From positions 248,001 through 312,000 of the forward strand of contig BMUD01000004.1 in the NCBI GenBank assembly GCA_014650015.1: a stretch of DNA of 64,000 bases. Reading direction: 5' to 3'. How positions within the stretch are numbered: position 1 is the stretch's first letter; every line of letters begins with the position of its first letter. The notes beneath the pieces are model-generated. The model saw nothing but the letters and a program-made list of their open reading frames with translations. It had not been told where the DNA came from and ran no database searches. A program made the translations under genes and the position numbers. The DNA comes from Streptomyces griseoloalbus. Lineage in GTDB: Bacteria; Actinomycetota; Actinomycetes; Streptomycetales; Streptomycetaceae. Shown here piece after piece: positions 7,864 to 17,146 of this stretch.

Positions 7864-9165
7864 TCACACCTCGTCCCGTGCCAGGGAGAGCAGCCGGTCC
7901 AGGACGCGGGGGCCGCCGGCCCGGACGCCGTCGTGCTCGAACTCGTCGGTGACCCAGGTGCGCAGGCCGCGGATCGCGCGCGCCGTCCGCAGGGAGTGGG
8001 CGGTGTCGACGTACATGTCGTCGTGGTAGACGGCGGCCGCGACCGGGACCTCGTTGACGGCGAGGCGCGCCGGGTCGTACAGGGGCGTCCAGTCGGTGCG
8101 GGCGGCGAGCAGTTCGGCCGTCTCTCGCAGCGGGCGCAGCGCGGGGTCGCAGTCGAACATCCACGGGTGGACGGTCTCGCCGGTGAACAGCAGCGGCTCG
8201 TCGCCGGCGAGCGCCTTGGCCGCGTCGAACTGCGGGAACTCGGCCCGCACGCGCTCGGCGGACCAGGCGGTGGGCCGGGCGTCCCGGCCGTAGATCGCCT
8301 CGTGGACGAGCGCGTACAGGGGGTGGCCGGCGTACGACAGCAGGCCCTGCGCCTGCTCCTGGAAGGCGTCGGAGAGCGCGGGGCCGCCCGCGGTGCGGAC
8401 GAAGGCGTCCTCCAGGAGGTAATGCAGCCGGTGACTGCCCTCGCTGCCGCCGAGCATGATGCCGAGGGACTGGAACGCCTCGACGGTGAACCGGTAGCCG
8501 CTGGGGAGGACGACCTCGTGGGTGAGGAGGTGGTCGGCGATGCGGCGCGCGCGTTCGACGTCCTGCGGGTAGCGGGCGTAGTGCGCGGCGACCTTGCGTT
8601 CGATGCGCGGGTAGGCCGCCCGGTAGACGTCGTCGGCGTGGGCGTCCAGGGCGGGCAGGCCGCCGGTGACGAGGGCGGTGTCCAGGCCCTCGGGGGCGGT
8701 GGACAGGTAGGCGACGGTGCAGAAGCCGCCGAAGCTCTGGCCGAGCACGGTCCAGGGTGCGCCGCCGGTCACCTCGGGGCGGATGGCCTCGCAGTCCCGC
8801 ACGATCGAGTCGGCGCGGAAGCGGGTGAGGTAGTCGGCCTGTTCCGCGGGGCCGCCGCGCAGCGGGAGGGTCTGCCGGTTCGCCGGGGTGGAGCTGCCGG
8901 TGCCGCGCTGGTCGAGAAGGAGGACCCGGTAGTCCTGGACCGCACGGCCGAGCCAGGCCTGCTTTCCGGTGAAACGGGTCGCCCCGAAGCCGGGGCCGCC
9001 CTGGAGGTAGAGCAGCCAGGGCAGGTCCTGGCCGGCCTTGTCACTGGCGACGACCTCACGCGCGTACAGCTCGATCGTCTCCCCCGAGGGGTTGTCGTGA
9101 TCGAGGGGCACGGTGAACCGGCGGTCGGTGAGGACCAGTCCGGGCTGACGGTAGCTGACGGTCAA
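7864..9165 (-). CDS. Alpha/beta-hydrolase, S33 proline iminopeptidase-like
   Basis: A 433-residue serine hydrolase of the S33 family. The oxyanion region LQGGPGFG (about 53-60) and the nucleophile elbow GQSFGG (about 143-148) are typical of prolyl aminopeptidases. A large helical cap domain follows, and a C-terminal DEFEHDGVR segment holds the catalytic His. There is no signal peptide, so it is probably cytoplasmic. It would release N-terminal proline or a similar residue from small peptides. It lies 79 bases upstream of the deacetylase gene on the same strand and may be cotranscribed with it. Confidence 0.85.
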   Translation of the reverse strand: MTVSYRQPGLVLTDRRFTVPLDHDNPSGETIELYAREVVASDKAGQDLPWLLYLQGGPGFGATRFTGKQAWLGRAVQDYRVLLLDQRGTGSSTPANRQTLPLRGGPAEQADYLTRFRADSIVRDCEAIRPEVTGGAPWTVLGQSFGGFCTVAYLSTAPEGLDTALVTGGLPALDAHADDVYRAAYPRIERKVAAHYARYPQDVERARRIADHLLTHEVVLPSGYRFTVEAFQSLGIMLGGSEGSHRLHYLLEDAFVRTAGGPALSDAFQEQAQGLLSYAGHPLYALVHEAIYGRDARPTAWSAERVRAEFPQFDAAKALAGDEPLLFTGETVHPWMFDCDPALRPLRETAELLAARTDWTPLYDPARLAVNEVPVAAAVYHDDMYVDTAHSLRTARAIRGLRTWVTDEFEHDGVRAGGPRVLDRLLSLARDEV

Positions 9166-9266
9166 CGGGGCTCCCGGGACGAACGGATTGTCGGACCGTG
9201 ACCCAGTTCAACACATGTTCGTCCGGCCAACGAGGCCGGGATCATGGAAGTTTTACTGAACGATGG

Positions 9267-10292
9267 TCAGCGGGCCGAGAGGCTGGAGCGCCGGACCACC
9301 AGTTCCGGGCGGAGGACGACCCGCCGGTGCTCGTGCGGCGTGGCCGCGCTCTCGCTCTCGGTCTCCTCCAGCAGCAGCTCCGCCGCCAGGGCTCCCATGG
9401 TGACGGCGGGCTGCCGCACCGAGGTGAGCGGAACGGCCGCGGCGGCGGCGAACTCGATGTCGTCGTAGCCGACGATGGCCAGGTCGTCGGGAACCCCCAC
9501 GCCGGCGGCGTACATCGCCTGGAGTACGCCGAGGGCGAGCAGGTCGTTGGCGCAGAACACGGCCGTGGGGCGGTCGGCGAGTCCGAGGAGGCGGGCTCCC
9601 GCGTCGCGTCCGGCGGCCACGTCGAGCCGCTCGGTGGGCAGCTCGCGCAGGCACTCCGGTCCGAGCCCGGCCTCGGCGAGGGCGTTCAGGGCGCCACTGC
9701 GGCGGTCCCGGACCTGGCTCAGCCCGGGCGGGCCGCAGACGTACGCGATGGAGCGGTGCCCGGCGTCGACGAGGTGGCGCACGGCCAGCGCGCCGCCCGC
9801 CACGTCGTCCACGGAGACCGAGCACTCGGTGGTGCCCTCGGCGACCCGGTCGACCAGGACGAAGGGGATGCCGTGCCGGCGGAACGCCTCGATGTTGCGG
9901 CCGGTGGCGTCCGCCGGGGTGAGCAGCACGCCCCGCACCCGCTGCTCGGCGAAGAGGGAGAGGTACTCGGCCTCCTCGCCCGGGTTCTGGGCGCTGTTGC
10001 AGACCATCACGCCGAGCCCGGCCTCACGCGCGGCGCGTTCGGCGCCGCGCGCCACGTCGACGAAGAACGGGTTGCCCATGTCCAGCACGAGCAGCCCCAT
10101 GATGCGGCTGCGGCCCGCGCGCAGCTGACGCGCCGACTCGCTGCGGACATAGCCGAGCCGGTCTATGGCGGACAGCACCCGCGCCCGGGTCTCGGCGGCG
10201 ACCGTGTCCGGGCGGTTGATCACGTTGGAGACCGTGCCGACGGAGACTCCGGCGACGCGGGCGACGTCCTTGATACCCACCGACTGGGCCAT
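9267..10292 (-). CDS. rhaR: LacI-family regulator of the L-rhamnose locus
   Basis: A 341-residue LacI/GalR repressor. The N-terminal HTH reads IKDVARVAGVSVGTVSNVINRPDTVAAETR, followed by the hinge helix and a periplasmic-binding-protein-like effector domain ending in DDIEFAAAAAVPLTSVRQP. It sits at the distal end of the rhamnose transport genes, in the same orientation, so it most likely controls the locus. Its operators are probably the TGAAA..TTTCA elements between rhaT and rhaI. The inducer, rhamnose or rhamnulose, is inferred. The symbol is by context; RhaR of E. coli is an unrelated AraC-type protein. Confidence 0.85.
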   Translation of the reverse strand: MAQSVGIKDVARVAGVSVGTVSNVINRPDTVAAETRARVLSAIDRLGYVRSESARQLRAGRSRIMGLLVLDMGNPFFVDVARGAERAAREAGLGVMVCNSAQNPGEEAEYLSLFAEQRVRGVLLTPADATGRNIEAFRRHGIPFVLVDRVAEGTTECSVSVDDVAGGALAVRHLVDAGHRSIAYVCGPPGLSQVRDRRSGALNALAEAGLGPECLRELPTERLDVAAGRDAGARLLGLADRPTAVFCANDLLALGVLQAMYAAGVGVPDDLAIVGYDDIEFAAAAAVPLTSVRQPAVTMGALAAELLLEETESESAATPHEHRRVVLRPELVVRRSSLSAR

Positions 10293-10414
10293 CGGGCAGG
10301 GACCTCCAGGGAGACGGGGGTGGCCGGGGGGCCATCACACTACCGGCACGGCCACCCCGCGACGGTCGGGGTCTTTCGTTCGGATCGGACCTGTTGCGGG
10401 CGAAGGGCCCTGGG

Positions 10415-10567
10415 TCAGGCGGGCAGTCGGAAGTCGACCACGTGCGGGGGCGAGGTAGTCGTACCGATGAAGGGGCCGGGGCCGGCGGCCCGCGCCGTGC
10501 CGGAGGCGGGGGCGGGGGCCGCCACGGTGCCGAGGAGTGCTCCGGCCGGCGGAGTGCGCCGTCTCAT
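10415..10567 (-). pseudogene. Remnant of a secreted protein gene (signal peptide plus short tail)
   Basis: A 50-codon frame starts at ATG 10567, preceded by a GGAG motif, 14 bases after the mutarotase stop. The protein begins like an intact export signal (MRRRTPPAGALLGTVAAPAP, then ASGTARA, then AGPGP). It ends abruptly with TSPPHVVDFRLPA. A signal peptide attached to almost no mature protein suggests that the body of a secreted enzyme was deleted. In this setting a rhamnosidase or rhamnogalacturonan lyase is one guess. It could instead be a real small exported peptide. Confidence 0.5.
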
Positions 10568-10581
10568 CTCGGGCTCCGTCG

Positions 10582-10902
10582 TCAGGCGAGGTGGAAGACC
10601 TCGGTCAGCGGTTTCATCGCCTCGTCGGGCCGGGAGCCGTCGAGGGACTCGAAGAAGGGGGCCATCTCGGTCTGCCAGCGGGCGTTGACCTCGGTGGCCT
10701 CCATGCCGGCCTTGGCCGCCTCGAAGTCCTCGGTCTCCAGGTAGCCGACGAGCAGGCCGTCGTCGCGCAGGAAGAGGGAGTAGTTGTGCCAGCCGGTGGC
10801 CGAGAGCGCCTCGCGCATCTCGGGCCACACGGCGGCATGGCGTTCGCGGTACTCGGCGATCCTGTCCTGGCGGACCTTGAGCAGGAAACAGACGCGTTGC
10901 AT
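10582..10902 (-). CDS. rhaM: L-rhamnose mutarotase
   Basis: A 106-residue dimeric alpha/beta-barrel protein of the RhaM/YiiL/RhaU family. It interconverts the alpha and beta anomers of L-rhamnose so that the isomerase receives its preferred form. Family signatures are RVCFLLKVRQDRIAEYRERHAAVWPEM with the conserved His, GWHNYSLFLRDDGLLVGYLE, and the C-terminal WQTEMAPFFE. The length matches the family (about 104 residues). It is downstream of rhaS in the transport operon, mirroring rhaU of Rhizobium. Confidence 0.93.
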   Translation of the reverse strand: MQRVCFLLKVRQDRIAEYRERHAAVWPEMREALSATGWHNYSLFLRDDGLLVGYLETEDFEAAKAGMEATEVNARWQTEMAPFFESLDGSRPDEAMKPLTEVFHLA

Positions 10903-10932
10903 GAAGTACCGCTCCTTGGCTGCGGGGTGGGA

Positions 10933-12018
10933 TCAGAAGTCGAACTGGTCGATGTTCTCGGCGTTGAACACGGTGGGCTTGCCGAGGTTGATCACACCGT
11001 CCTTGCCGATGGTGTACTCGCCCATCGCGCCGGCCTTGAAGGTCTCGCCCTCCTTGCCGGTGATCTGACCGGAGGACAGGGCGATCGCGGTGCGGGCGGC
11101 CAGCTCGCCGAGCTTGGCGGGGTTCCAGAGCTCGAACGCCTCGACGGTGCCGTTCTTGACGTACTTGCGCATGTCGTTGGGGGTGCCGAGGCCGGTCAGC
11201 TTGACCTTGCCCTTGTACTTGGAGCCGGACAGGTACTGGGCGGCGGCCTTGATGCCGACGGTGGTCGGGGAGATGATCCCCTTCAGGTTCGGGTACTCCT
11301 GGAGCAGGCCCTGGGTCTGCTGGAAGGACTGCTGGGCGTCGTCGTTGCCGTAGGCGACCTTGACCAGCTTCATGTCCTTGTACTCGGGCTTCTTGAGTTC
11401 GTCCTTCATGAACTCGATCCAGGCGTTCTGGTTGGTCGCGGTCTGCGCCGCGGACAGGATCGCGATCTCGCCCTTGTAGTCGATCTGCTCGGCGAGCAGC
11501 TGCACCTCGGTACGGCCCAGGTCCTCGCCGCTGGCCTGCGAGATGAAGGCGTTGCGGCAGTCGGCGGTGGTGTCCGAGTCGTAGGTGACGACCTTGATGC
11601 CGTTCTTCATGGCCTGCTTCAGCGCGGTGCACAGGGCGCCGGGGTCCTGCGCGGACACGGCCATGGCGTCGACCTGCTGCTGGGTCAGGGTGTTGACGTA
11701 GGAGACCTGGCCGGCGGTGTCGGTGGCGCTGGACGGGCCGACCTCCTTGTAGGTGGAGCCCAGTTCCTTCACGGCCTTCTCGCCGCCCTTGTCGGCGGTG
11801 GTGAAGTAGGGGTTGTTGACCTGCTTCGGCAGGAAGCCGACGGTCAGGCCCTTCTTGGTGGCCGCGTTCGGGTCGGCCTTGCCGGCCGAGGCCGCCGCGC
11901 CGCCGCCGTCGTTCTTCACGTCCTCCTTGGTGGTGCCGCCGCAGGCGGTGGCGGCCAGGGCGAGGGAGGTGACGGCGGCGAGGGCCGCGCAGGTACGGCG
12001 GATGGATGCCTTGCGCAT
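10933..12018 (-). CDS. rhaS: Rhamnose ABC transporter substrate-binding lipoprotein
   Basis: A 361-residue lipoprotein of the sugar-binding periplasmic-binding-protein family (Peripla_BP_4). The signal peptide MRKASIRRTCAALAAVTSLALAATACGG has a lipobox with the acylated Cys at about residue 26. The mature domain begins VGFLPKQVNNPYFTTADKG and contains TDTAGQVSYVNTLTQQQVDAM. The start at 12018 is the only one that yields the signal peptide. It follows the two permease genes and the ATPase, so it captures extracellular L-rhamnose for the RhaTPQ importer. Confidence 0.93.
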   Translation of the reverse strand: MRKASIRRTCAALAAVTSLALAATACGGTTKEDVKNDGGGAAASAGKADPNAATKKGLTVGFLPKQVNNPYFTTADKGGEKAVKELGSTYKEVGPSSATDTAGQVSYVNTLTQQQVDAMAVSAQDPGALCTALKQAMKNGIKVVTYDSDTTADCRNAFISQASGEDLGRTEVQLLAEQIDYKGEIAILSAAQTATNQNAWIEFMKDELKKPEYKDMKLVKVAYGNDDAQQSFQQTQGLLQEYPNLKGIISPTTVGIKAAAQYLSGSKYKGKVKLTGLGTPNDMRKYVKNGTVEAFELWNPAKLGELAARTAIALSSGQITGKEGETFKAGAMGEYTIGKDGVINLGKPTVFNAENIDQFDF

Positions 12019-12046
12019 GGTGGGTTCCTTAGAGGGCGAGAAGGGT

Positions 12047-13060
12047 TCAGGGGGTGGGAGTGGGGGCCTTGGAGACCGGTGGTGACGCGGCTGCCCGGCG
12101 TCCGGCCCTCGCGACGGCGATCTGCCGGGCGACACGCGGTCCGAGCACGGACAGCACCAGGAGCACACCGGTGACGACGATCTGCGACTGCGCGGAGACG
12201 TCCTGGAGGCTCATCACGTTCTGCAGGGCGCCGAGCAGGAAGACGCCCGCGATCGCGCCGCCCAGGGTGCCCTTGCCGCCGTCGAAGTCGATGCCGCCGA
12301 GCAGTACGGCCGCCACGACGGAGAGTTCGAGGCCGGTGGCGTTGTCGTAGCGGGCGCTGGCGTAGTGCAGGGCCCAGAAGATGCCGGTGAGGGAGGCCAT
12401 CAGGCCGGTCAGGGTGAACAGGATCAGCTTCTGCCGCTTGACGCGGATGCCGGCGAACCGGGCGGCCTCCTCGCTGGCGCCGATCGCGAACAGCGACCGC
12501 CCGAACGGAGTGGCGTGCAGGGCGACCACGGCGATCGCGAGCAGCACCAGGAAGGGCAGGAGCGCGTACGGGACGAAGGTGTCGCCGATGCGTCCGGCGG
12601 CGAAGTCCAGGTACTGGACGGGGAAGTCGGTCACCGCGTCGGAGCCGAGCACGATCTGTGCGATGCCCCGGTAGGCGGCGAGGGTGCCGATGGTGACGGC
12701 GAGGGACGGCAGTCCGAGCCGGGTCACGAGCAGGCCGTTGATCAGGCCGCAGACCACACCCAGCAGCAGGCAGATGGGGATGATCGCCTCGATGGTCATG
12801 CCCTGGTTCCACAGGGCGCCCATCACCGCGCCGGACAGGCCGGCCGTGGAGGCCACGGACAGGTCGATCTCGCCGGAGACCACGAGCAGCGTCATGGGCA
12901 GCGCGATCAGCGCGATCGGCAGGGTGTTGCCGATCAGGAACGACAGGTTGAGCGCGTTGCCGAAACCGTCGACCGTGGTGAACGACAGCAGCAGGACCAC
13001 GACGAGCAGGGCGCCCACGACCGTGTCCCAGCGGACCGCGCGCGTGAGGGACTCAGGCAT
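12047..13060 (-). CDS. rhaQ: Rhamnose ABC transporter permease
   Basis: A 337-residue inner-membrane permease of the RbsC/BPD_transp_2 family with about nine to ten hydrophobic segments. It contains the family signature GEIDLSVASTAGLSGAVMGALW near residue 63. The EAA-like cytoplasmic loop is EEAARFAGIRVKRQK. The start at 13060 overlaps the end of rhaP by 8 bases, indicating translational coupling. It pairs with RhaP to form the channel. Confidence 0.92.
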   Translation of the reverse strand: MPESLTRAVRWDTVVGALLVVVLLLSFTTVDGFGNALNLSFLIGNTLPIALIALPMTLLVVSGEIDLSVASTAGLSGAVMGALWNQGMTIEAIIPICLLLGVVCGLINGLLVTRLGLPSLAVTIGTLAAYRGIAQIVLGSDAVTDFPVQYLDFAAGRIGDTFVPYALLPFLVLLAIAVVALHATPFGRSLFAIGASEEAARFAGIRVKRQKLILFTLTGLMASLTGIFWALHYASARYDNATGLELSVVAAVLLGGIDFDGGKGTLGGAIAGVFLLGALQNVMSLQDVSAQSQIVVTGVLLVLSVLGPRVARQIAVARAGRRAAASPPVSKAPTPTP

Positions 13061-14093
13061 GGCGGGCGTTCCTCTTCTTCAGGGCGGAGGCCACGCGCAG
13101 CGCGACGATCCGGTCGACCGCGATGGCGAGGATGAGCAGGATGCCGTTGATGGCGAGCACCCACACGGAGCTGACGCCGAGGGCGGGCAGCACGCTGTTG
13201 ATGGAGGTCAGCAGCAACGCGCCGAGTGCCGCGCCGTAGACGCTGCCGGAGCCGCCGGTGAAGACCACACCGCCGACCACGACCGCGCTGACGACGGTGA
13301 GTTCGTAGCCGTTGCCGGTGCCGGAGTCGACGTTGCCGAACCGGGCCAGGTACATCGCGCCCGCGAGGCCGGCGAGGGCTCCGCAGAAGGTGTAGGCGGC
13401 GAGGATCCGCTTGCGCACGGGGATGCCGGCGAGGCGGGCGGCCTCCGGGTTGGAGCCGAGCGCGTACAGCTCGCGCCCGCTGCCGAAGTGCTTCAGGTAG
13501 TACGCCGTGGCCACGAGCACCGCGAGGGCGATGAGGGCCAGGTAGGGCACGGCCGAGATGCCGCCGGACCCGAAGTCGACGAACCCGGCGGGGAGATCGG
13601 CGGCGGTGATCTGGCGGGAGCCGACCCAGATGGAGTCGATGCCTCGGATGATGTAGAGGGTGCCGAGGGTGACCACGAGGGCGGGCACCTGGCCGAGGCT
13701 GACGAGCAGGCCGTTGAGCAGTCCGAAGCCGATGCCGAGCAGGACGGCCAGGGCGATGGCGACGACCGGGTTCCCGCCGCCCTGGAGATAGGTGCCGGCG
13801 GCGAAGGCGCTGATGCCGAGGGTCGAGCCGACGGACAGGTCGACGTTGCGGGTGATGACGACCAGGGACTGGCCGGTGGCGACCAGGACCAGGATGGTCG
13901 CGTTCAGCAGCAGGTCCTTGATGCCCTGCTCGGACAGGAACTCGCTGTTGCCGGCCTGGGTGACGGCGATCATCACCAGGAAGACGAGCAGGATGGCGAG
14001 TTCGCGCATCTTGAAGACGCGGTCGACGAGCCGGGTGGCGCCGGCCTTGGGCACGTCGGCTACGGGGGCGGGGTTGGGGCTGATCACCGTCAT
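13053..14093 (-). CDS. rhaP: Rhamnose ABC transporter permease
   Basis: A 346-residue RbsC-type permease. It has the conserved [22 protein letters not shown] segment, several hydrophobic helices and the [14 protein letters not shown] coupling loop. The start at 14093 overlaps the rhaT stop in an ATGA tetramer. Together with RhaQ it forms a heterodimeric channel for L-rhamnose. Confidence 0.92.
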   Translation of the reverse strand: MTVISPNPAPVADVPKAGATRLVDRVFKMRELAILLVFLVMIAVTQAGNSEFLSEQGIKDLLLNATILVLVATGQSLVVITRNVDLSVGSTLGISAFAAGTYLQGGGNPVVAIALAVLLGIGFGLLNGLLVSLGQVPALVVTLGTLYIIRGIDSIWVGSRQITAADLPAGFVDFGSGGISAVPYLALIALAVLVATAYYLKHFGSGRELYALGSNPEAARLAGIPVRKRILAAYTFCGALAGLAGAMYLARFGNVDSGTGNGYELTVVSAVVVGGVVFTGGSGSVYGAALGALLLTSINSVLPALGVSSVWVLAINGILLILAIAVDRIVALRVASALKKRNARHA

Positions 14094-15607
14094 GCGGCTG
14101 TCCTCCCCGTGGCTGCGGCCATCACGGTTTCCTCGGTGGCGTCGGTACGGGAGATCTCGGCGGTGAGCCGGCCCTCGTGCATCACCAGCACGCGGTCGGC
14201 CATGCCGAGGATCTCGGGCAGGTCGGAGGAGATCATCAGGACGGCGACGCCGTCGGCGGCCAGCTGGGACAGCAGGCGGTGCACCTCGGCCTTGGTGCCG
14301 ACGTCGATGCCGCGCGTGGGCTCGTCCACGATCAGCACCTTCGGCCCGGTGGCGAGCCACTTGGCGAGGACGACCTTCTGCTGGTTGCCGCCGGACAGGG
14401 TGTTCACCGTGTCGGCGATCCGGGCGTACTTGACCTGGAGCTTGACCGCCCAGTCGAGGGAGCGGCTGCGCTCGGCGCCGCGGTCCATCAGGCCGGCCTT
14501 CACGGTCGTACGGAGTCCGGTGAGGCCGATGTTGCGCTCGATGGACATGTCCATCACCAGGCCCTGGGCGCGCCGGTCCTCGGGGACCAGGGCCAGGCCC
14601 GCCGCCATGGCGGTGGACGGGGCGCCGTTGGTGAGCTCGCGTCCGTCGACCTCGACCTCCCCGGCGTCCCAGCGGTCGATGCCGAACACGGCGCGGGCCA
14701 CCTCGGTGCGCCCGGCGCCGACCAGTCCGGCCAGGCCGACGATCTCGCCGCGCCGCACGTCGAAGGAGACGTCGGTGAAGACGCCCTCGCGGGTCAGCCG
14801 GCGCACGCTCAGGGCGACCTCGCCCGGGCTCACGTCCTGCTTGGGGTAGAGCTCCTCCAGGTCGCGGCCGACCATGCGGCGCACCAGGTCGTCCTCGGTC
14901 ATGCCGTGGAGCGGTTCACTGGCGATCCAGGCGCCGTCGCGCAAGGTGGTGACCTTCTGGCAGATCTCGAAGATCTCTTCCAGGCGGTGGGAGATGAACA
15001 GCACGGCGGCGCCCTGTTCGCGCAGGGTGCGCACGACGCCGAAGAGGCGGGCGACCTCGCTGCCGGTGAGGGCGGCGGTCGGCTCGTCCATGATGAGGAC
15101 GCGGGCGTCGAAGGAGAGCGCCTTGGCGATCTCGACGATCTGCTGGTCGGCGATGGACAGACCGCGGGCCGGACGGTCCGGGTCGAGTTCGACGCCGAGC
15201 CGCTGCATCAGGGCCGCGGTCGCGGCGTGCACCGCCTTGTGGTCGATCCGGCCGAGAGCGCGCCGGGGCTGCCTGCCCATGAAGATGTTCTCGGCGATCG
15301 ACAGGTCGGGGAAGAGCGTGGGCTCCTGGTAGATGACGGCGATACCGGCGTCGCGGGCGTCACCGGGGCCGTGGAAGACCACGGGCGCGCCGTCGAGCAG
15401 CACCTGGCCGGCGTCCGGCCGGTGCACTCCGGCGAGCGTCTTGATGAGGGTCGACTTGCCGGCTCCGTTCTCGCCGGCGAGGGCGTGCACCTCCCCGGGG
15501 AACAGCTCCAGGGAGACGTCCCGCAGTGCGCGGACCGCGCCGAAGGACTTGGAGATGTCCCTCAGCGCGAGGACCGGGGCCGAACCCGTGTCGGACGGGT
15601 GGGTCAT
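14090..15607 (-). CDS. rhaT: Rhamnose ABC transporter ATP-binding protein (two ATPase domains)
   Basis: A 505-residue RbsA/MglA-type ATPase with two nucleotide-binding domains. The first has a full Walker A (GENGAGKST, about 45-53), signature [15 protein letters not shown] and Walker B LIMDEP. The second has an altered Walker A (GLVGAGRTE) but an intact [15 protein letters not shown] and LIVDEP, as is usual in this family. It leads the transport operon. The upstream region to 15868 is the shared divergent promoter region with rhaI. Confidence 0.93.
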   Translation of the reverse strand: MTHPSDTGSAPVLALRDISKSFGAVRALRDVSLELFPGEVHALAGENGAGKSTLIKTLAGVHRPDAGQVLLDGAPVVFHGPGDARDAGIAVIYQEPTLFPDLSIAENIFMGRQPRRALGRIDHKAVHAATAALMQRLGVELDPDRPARGLSIADQQIVEIAKALSFDARVLIMDEPTAALTGSEVARLFGVVRTLREQGAAVLFISHRLEEIFEICQKVTTLRDGAWIASEPLHGMTEDDLVRRMVGRDLEELYPKQDVSPGEVALSVRRLTREGVFTDVSFDVRRGEIVGLAGLVGAGRTEVARAVFGIDRWDAGEVEVDGRELTNGAPSTAMAAGLALVPEDRRAQGLVMDMSIERNIGLTGLRTTVKAGLMDRGAERSRSLDWAVKLQVKYARIADTVNTLSGGNQQKVVLAKWLATGPKVLIVDEPTRGIDVGTKAEVHRLLSQLAADGVAVLMISSDLPEILGMADRVLVMHEGRLTAEISRTDATEETVMAAATGRTAA

Positions 15608-15650
15608 GAGGGCTCCTCGACGACGCCGGGGGGCTGCCCTCGCGACGTCG

Positions 15651-15662
15651 TGAAAGGTTTCA
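15651..15662. promoter_or_regulatory. Putative RhaR (LacI-type) operator, rhaT side
   Basis: TGAAAGGTTTCA differs by one base from the symmetric LacI-family-like sequence TGAAACGTTTCA. It lies 44 bases upstream of the rhaT start in the divergent promoter region. A sister site lies near rhaI at 15817-15828. It is a candidate binding site for the LacI regulator encoded at 9267-10292. Confidence 0.65.
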
Positions 15663-15716
15663 ACTGGATTGCCGGGACGTTAGGCGCGCGACGCATGTCA
15701 CGTCAATGGTTCCCGG

Positions 15717-15731
15717 TCGAAAAAGTTTCGA
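15717..15731. promoter_or_regulatory. Inverted repeat TCGAAA-AAG-TTTCGA
   Basis: Two perfect 6-base arms flank a 3-base centre, midway in the divergent rhaT/rhaI region. The arms share the GAAA/TTTC core with the two flanking operator candidates, but the spacing differs. It could be an auxiliary regulator site or chance. Confidence 0.4.
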
Positions 15732-15816
15732 CAGCTTCAGGTCACACGCTGGTCACGGAGGACGGTCTTGGCTCAAGGGGTTGACACCCCTGCGGGGGCC
15801 CCATAACTTCCCGTCC

Positions 15817-15828
15817 TGAATCGTTTCA
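15817..15828. promoter_or_regulatory. Putative RhaR (LacI-type) operator, rhaI side
   Basis: TGAATCGTTTCA has the central CG typical of LacI-family operators and one mismatch to TGAAACGTTTCA. It lies 41 bases upstream of the rhaI start. Together with the site at 15651-15662 it would allow one repressor to control both divergent operons. Confidence 0.65.
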
Positions 15829-15868
15829 CTCTGTGGTCGATACGACCCGATGTCACAGGAGCCCCCAC

Positions 15869-17029
15869 GTGACCGAGCTCGCCGCGGCGAAGGCCGCTCT
15901 CAAGACCCAGGCCGTCGAGACGCCGTCGTGGGCGTACGGGAACTCCGGGACCCGGTTCAAGGTCTTCGCGCAGCAGGGCGTCCCCCGCACCCCGCAGGAG
16001 AAGCTGGACGACGCGGCCCAGGTGCACGCGTTCACGGGGGCCGCGCCGACCGTGGCGCTGCACATCCCGTGGGACAAGGTCACCGACTACGCGGCACTGG
16101 CCAAGCACGCCGAGGACCGCGGTGTGAGGCTCGGCGCGATCAACTCCAACACCTTCCAGGACGACGACTACCGGCTGGGCAGCATCTGCCACCCGGACGC
16201 CGCCGTGCGCAGGAAGGCCGTCGATCATCTGCTGGAGTGCGTCGACATCATGGACGCGACCGGCTCCAAGGACCTGAAGCTGTGGTTCGCCGACGGGACG
16301 AACTATCCCGGGCAGGACGACATCCGGGCACGGCAGGACCGGCTCGCCGAAGGGCTCGCCGAGGTGTACGAGCGGCTCGGCGAGGGGCAGCGGATGCTGC
16401 TGGAGTACAAGTTCTTCGAGCCGGCGTTCTACACGACGGACGTTCCGGACTGGGGCACGGCGTACGCGCACTGCCTGAAGCTCGGACCGCAGGCACAGGT
16501 CGTGGTCGACACCGGACACCACGCTCCGGGAACCAACATCGAGTTCATCGTGGCGACCCTGCTGCGGGAGGGGAAGCTCGGCGGGTTCGACTTCAACTCG
16601 CGGTTCTACGCCGACGACGACCTGATGGTGGGCTCCGCCGACCCGTTCCAGTTGTTCCGGATCATGTACGAGGTCATCCGTGGCGGCGGGTTCACGCCCG
16701 AGGTCGCGTTCATGCTCGATCAGTGCCACAACATCGAGGCGAAGATCCCGGCGATCATCCGTTCCGTCATGAACGTCCAGGAGGCCACCGCCAAGGCGCT
16801 CCTGATCGACCGGTCGGCGCTGGCCGAGGCCCAGGCCTCCGGCGACGTGCTCGGGGCCAACGCCGTGCTGATGGACGCCTACAACACGGACGTGCGGCCG
16901 CTGCTCCGGGAGGTGCGCGAGGAGATGGGGTTGGACCCCGACCCCATCGCGGCATATGCCCGGTCCGGGTGGGCGGAGAAGATCGCGGCCGAGCGGGTCG
17001 GCGGCCAGCAGGCCGGCTGGGGCGCGTAG
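15869..17029 (+). CDS. rhaI: L-rhamnose isomerase
   Basis: A 386-residue sugar isomerase of the actinobacterial/rhizobial RhaI type (TIM barrel of the xylose-isomerase superfamily). It converts L-rhamnose to L-rhamnulose. Metal- and substrate-site segments are visible: [29 protein letters not shown] and [13 protein letters not shown]. The GTG at 15869 is preceded by AGGA at 15857-15860. It is the first gene of the catabolic operon and lies behind the putative operators. Confidence 0.93.
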   Translation: MTELAAAKAALKTQAVETPSWAYGNSGTRFKVFAQQGVPRTPQEKLDDAAQVHAFTGAAPTVALHIPWDKVTDYAALAKHAEDRGVRLGAINSNTFQDDDYRLGSICHPDAAVRRKAVDHLLECVDIMDATGSKDLKLWFADGTNYPGQDDIRARQDRLAEGLAEVYERLGEGQRMLLEYKFFEPAFYTTDVPDWGTAYAHCLKLGPQAQVVVDTGHHAPGTNIEFIVATLLREGKLGGFDFNSRFYADDDLMVGSADPFQLFRIMYEVIRGGGFTPEVAFMLDQCHNIEAKIPAIIRSVMNVQEATAKALLIDRSALAEAQASGDVLGANAVLMDAYNTDVRPLLREVREEMGLDPDPIAAYARSGWAEKIAAERVGGQQAGWGA

Positions 17030-17079
17030 GCGTCCGCCGGGTTTCGTCGTTCGTCGCGGGCCGCGGGTCGTATGTGGCC

Positions 17080-17107
17080 GGTCGCGCAGTTCCCCGCGCC
17101 CCTGGGG
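17080..17107. repeat. Streptomyces-type intergenic repeat segment
   Basis: The segment between rhaI and rhaEW contains GTCGCGCAGTTCCCCGCGCC followed by CCTGGGG. From memory, this GCGCAGTTCCCCGCGCCCCT motif recurs in intergenic regions of many Streptomyces genomes. Only one copy is obvious in this window. Its function is unknown. Confidence 0.5.
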
Positions 17108-17146
17108 ATATGCACTCACCCTCTTTCGAGTAAGGACTGAACGTTC

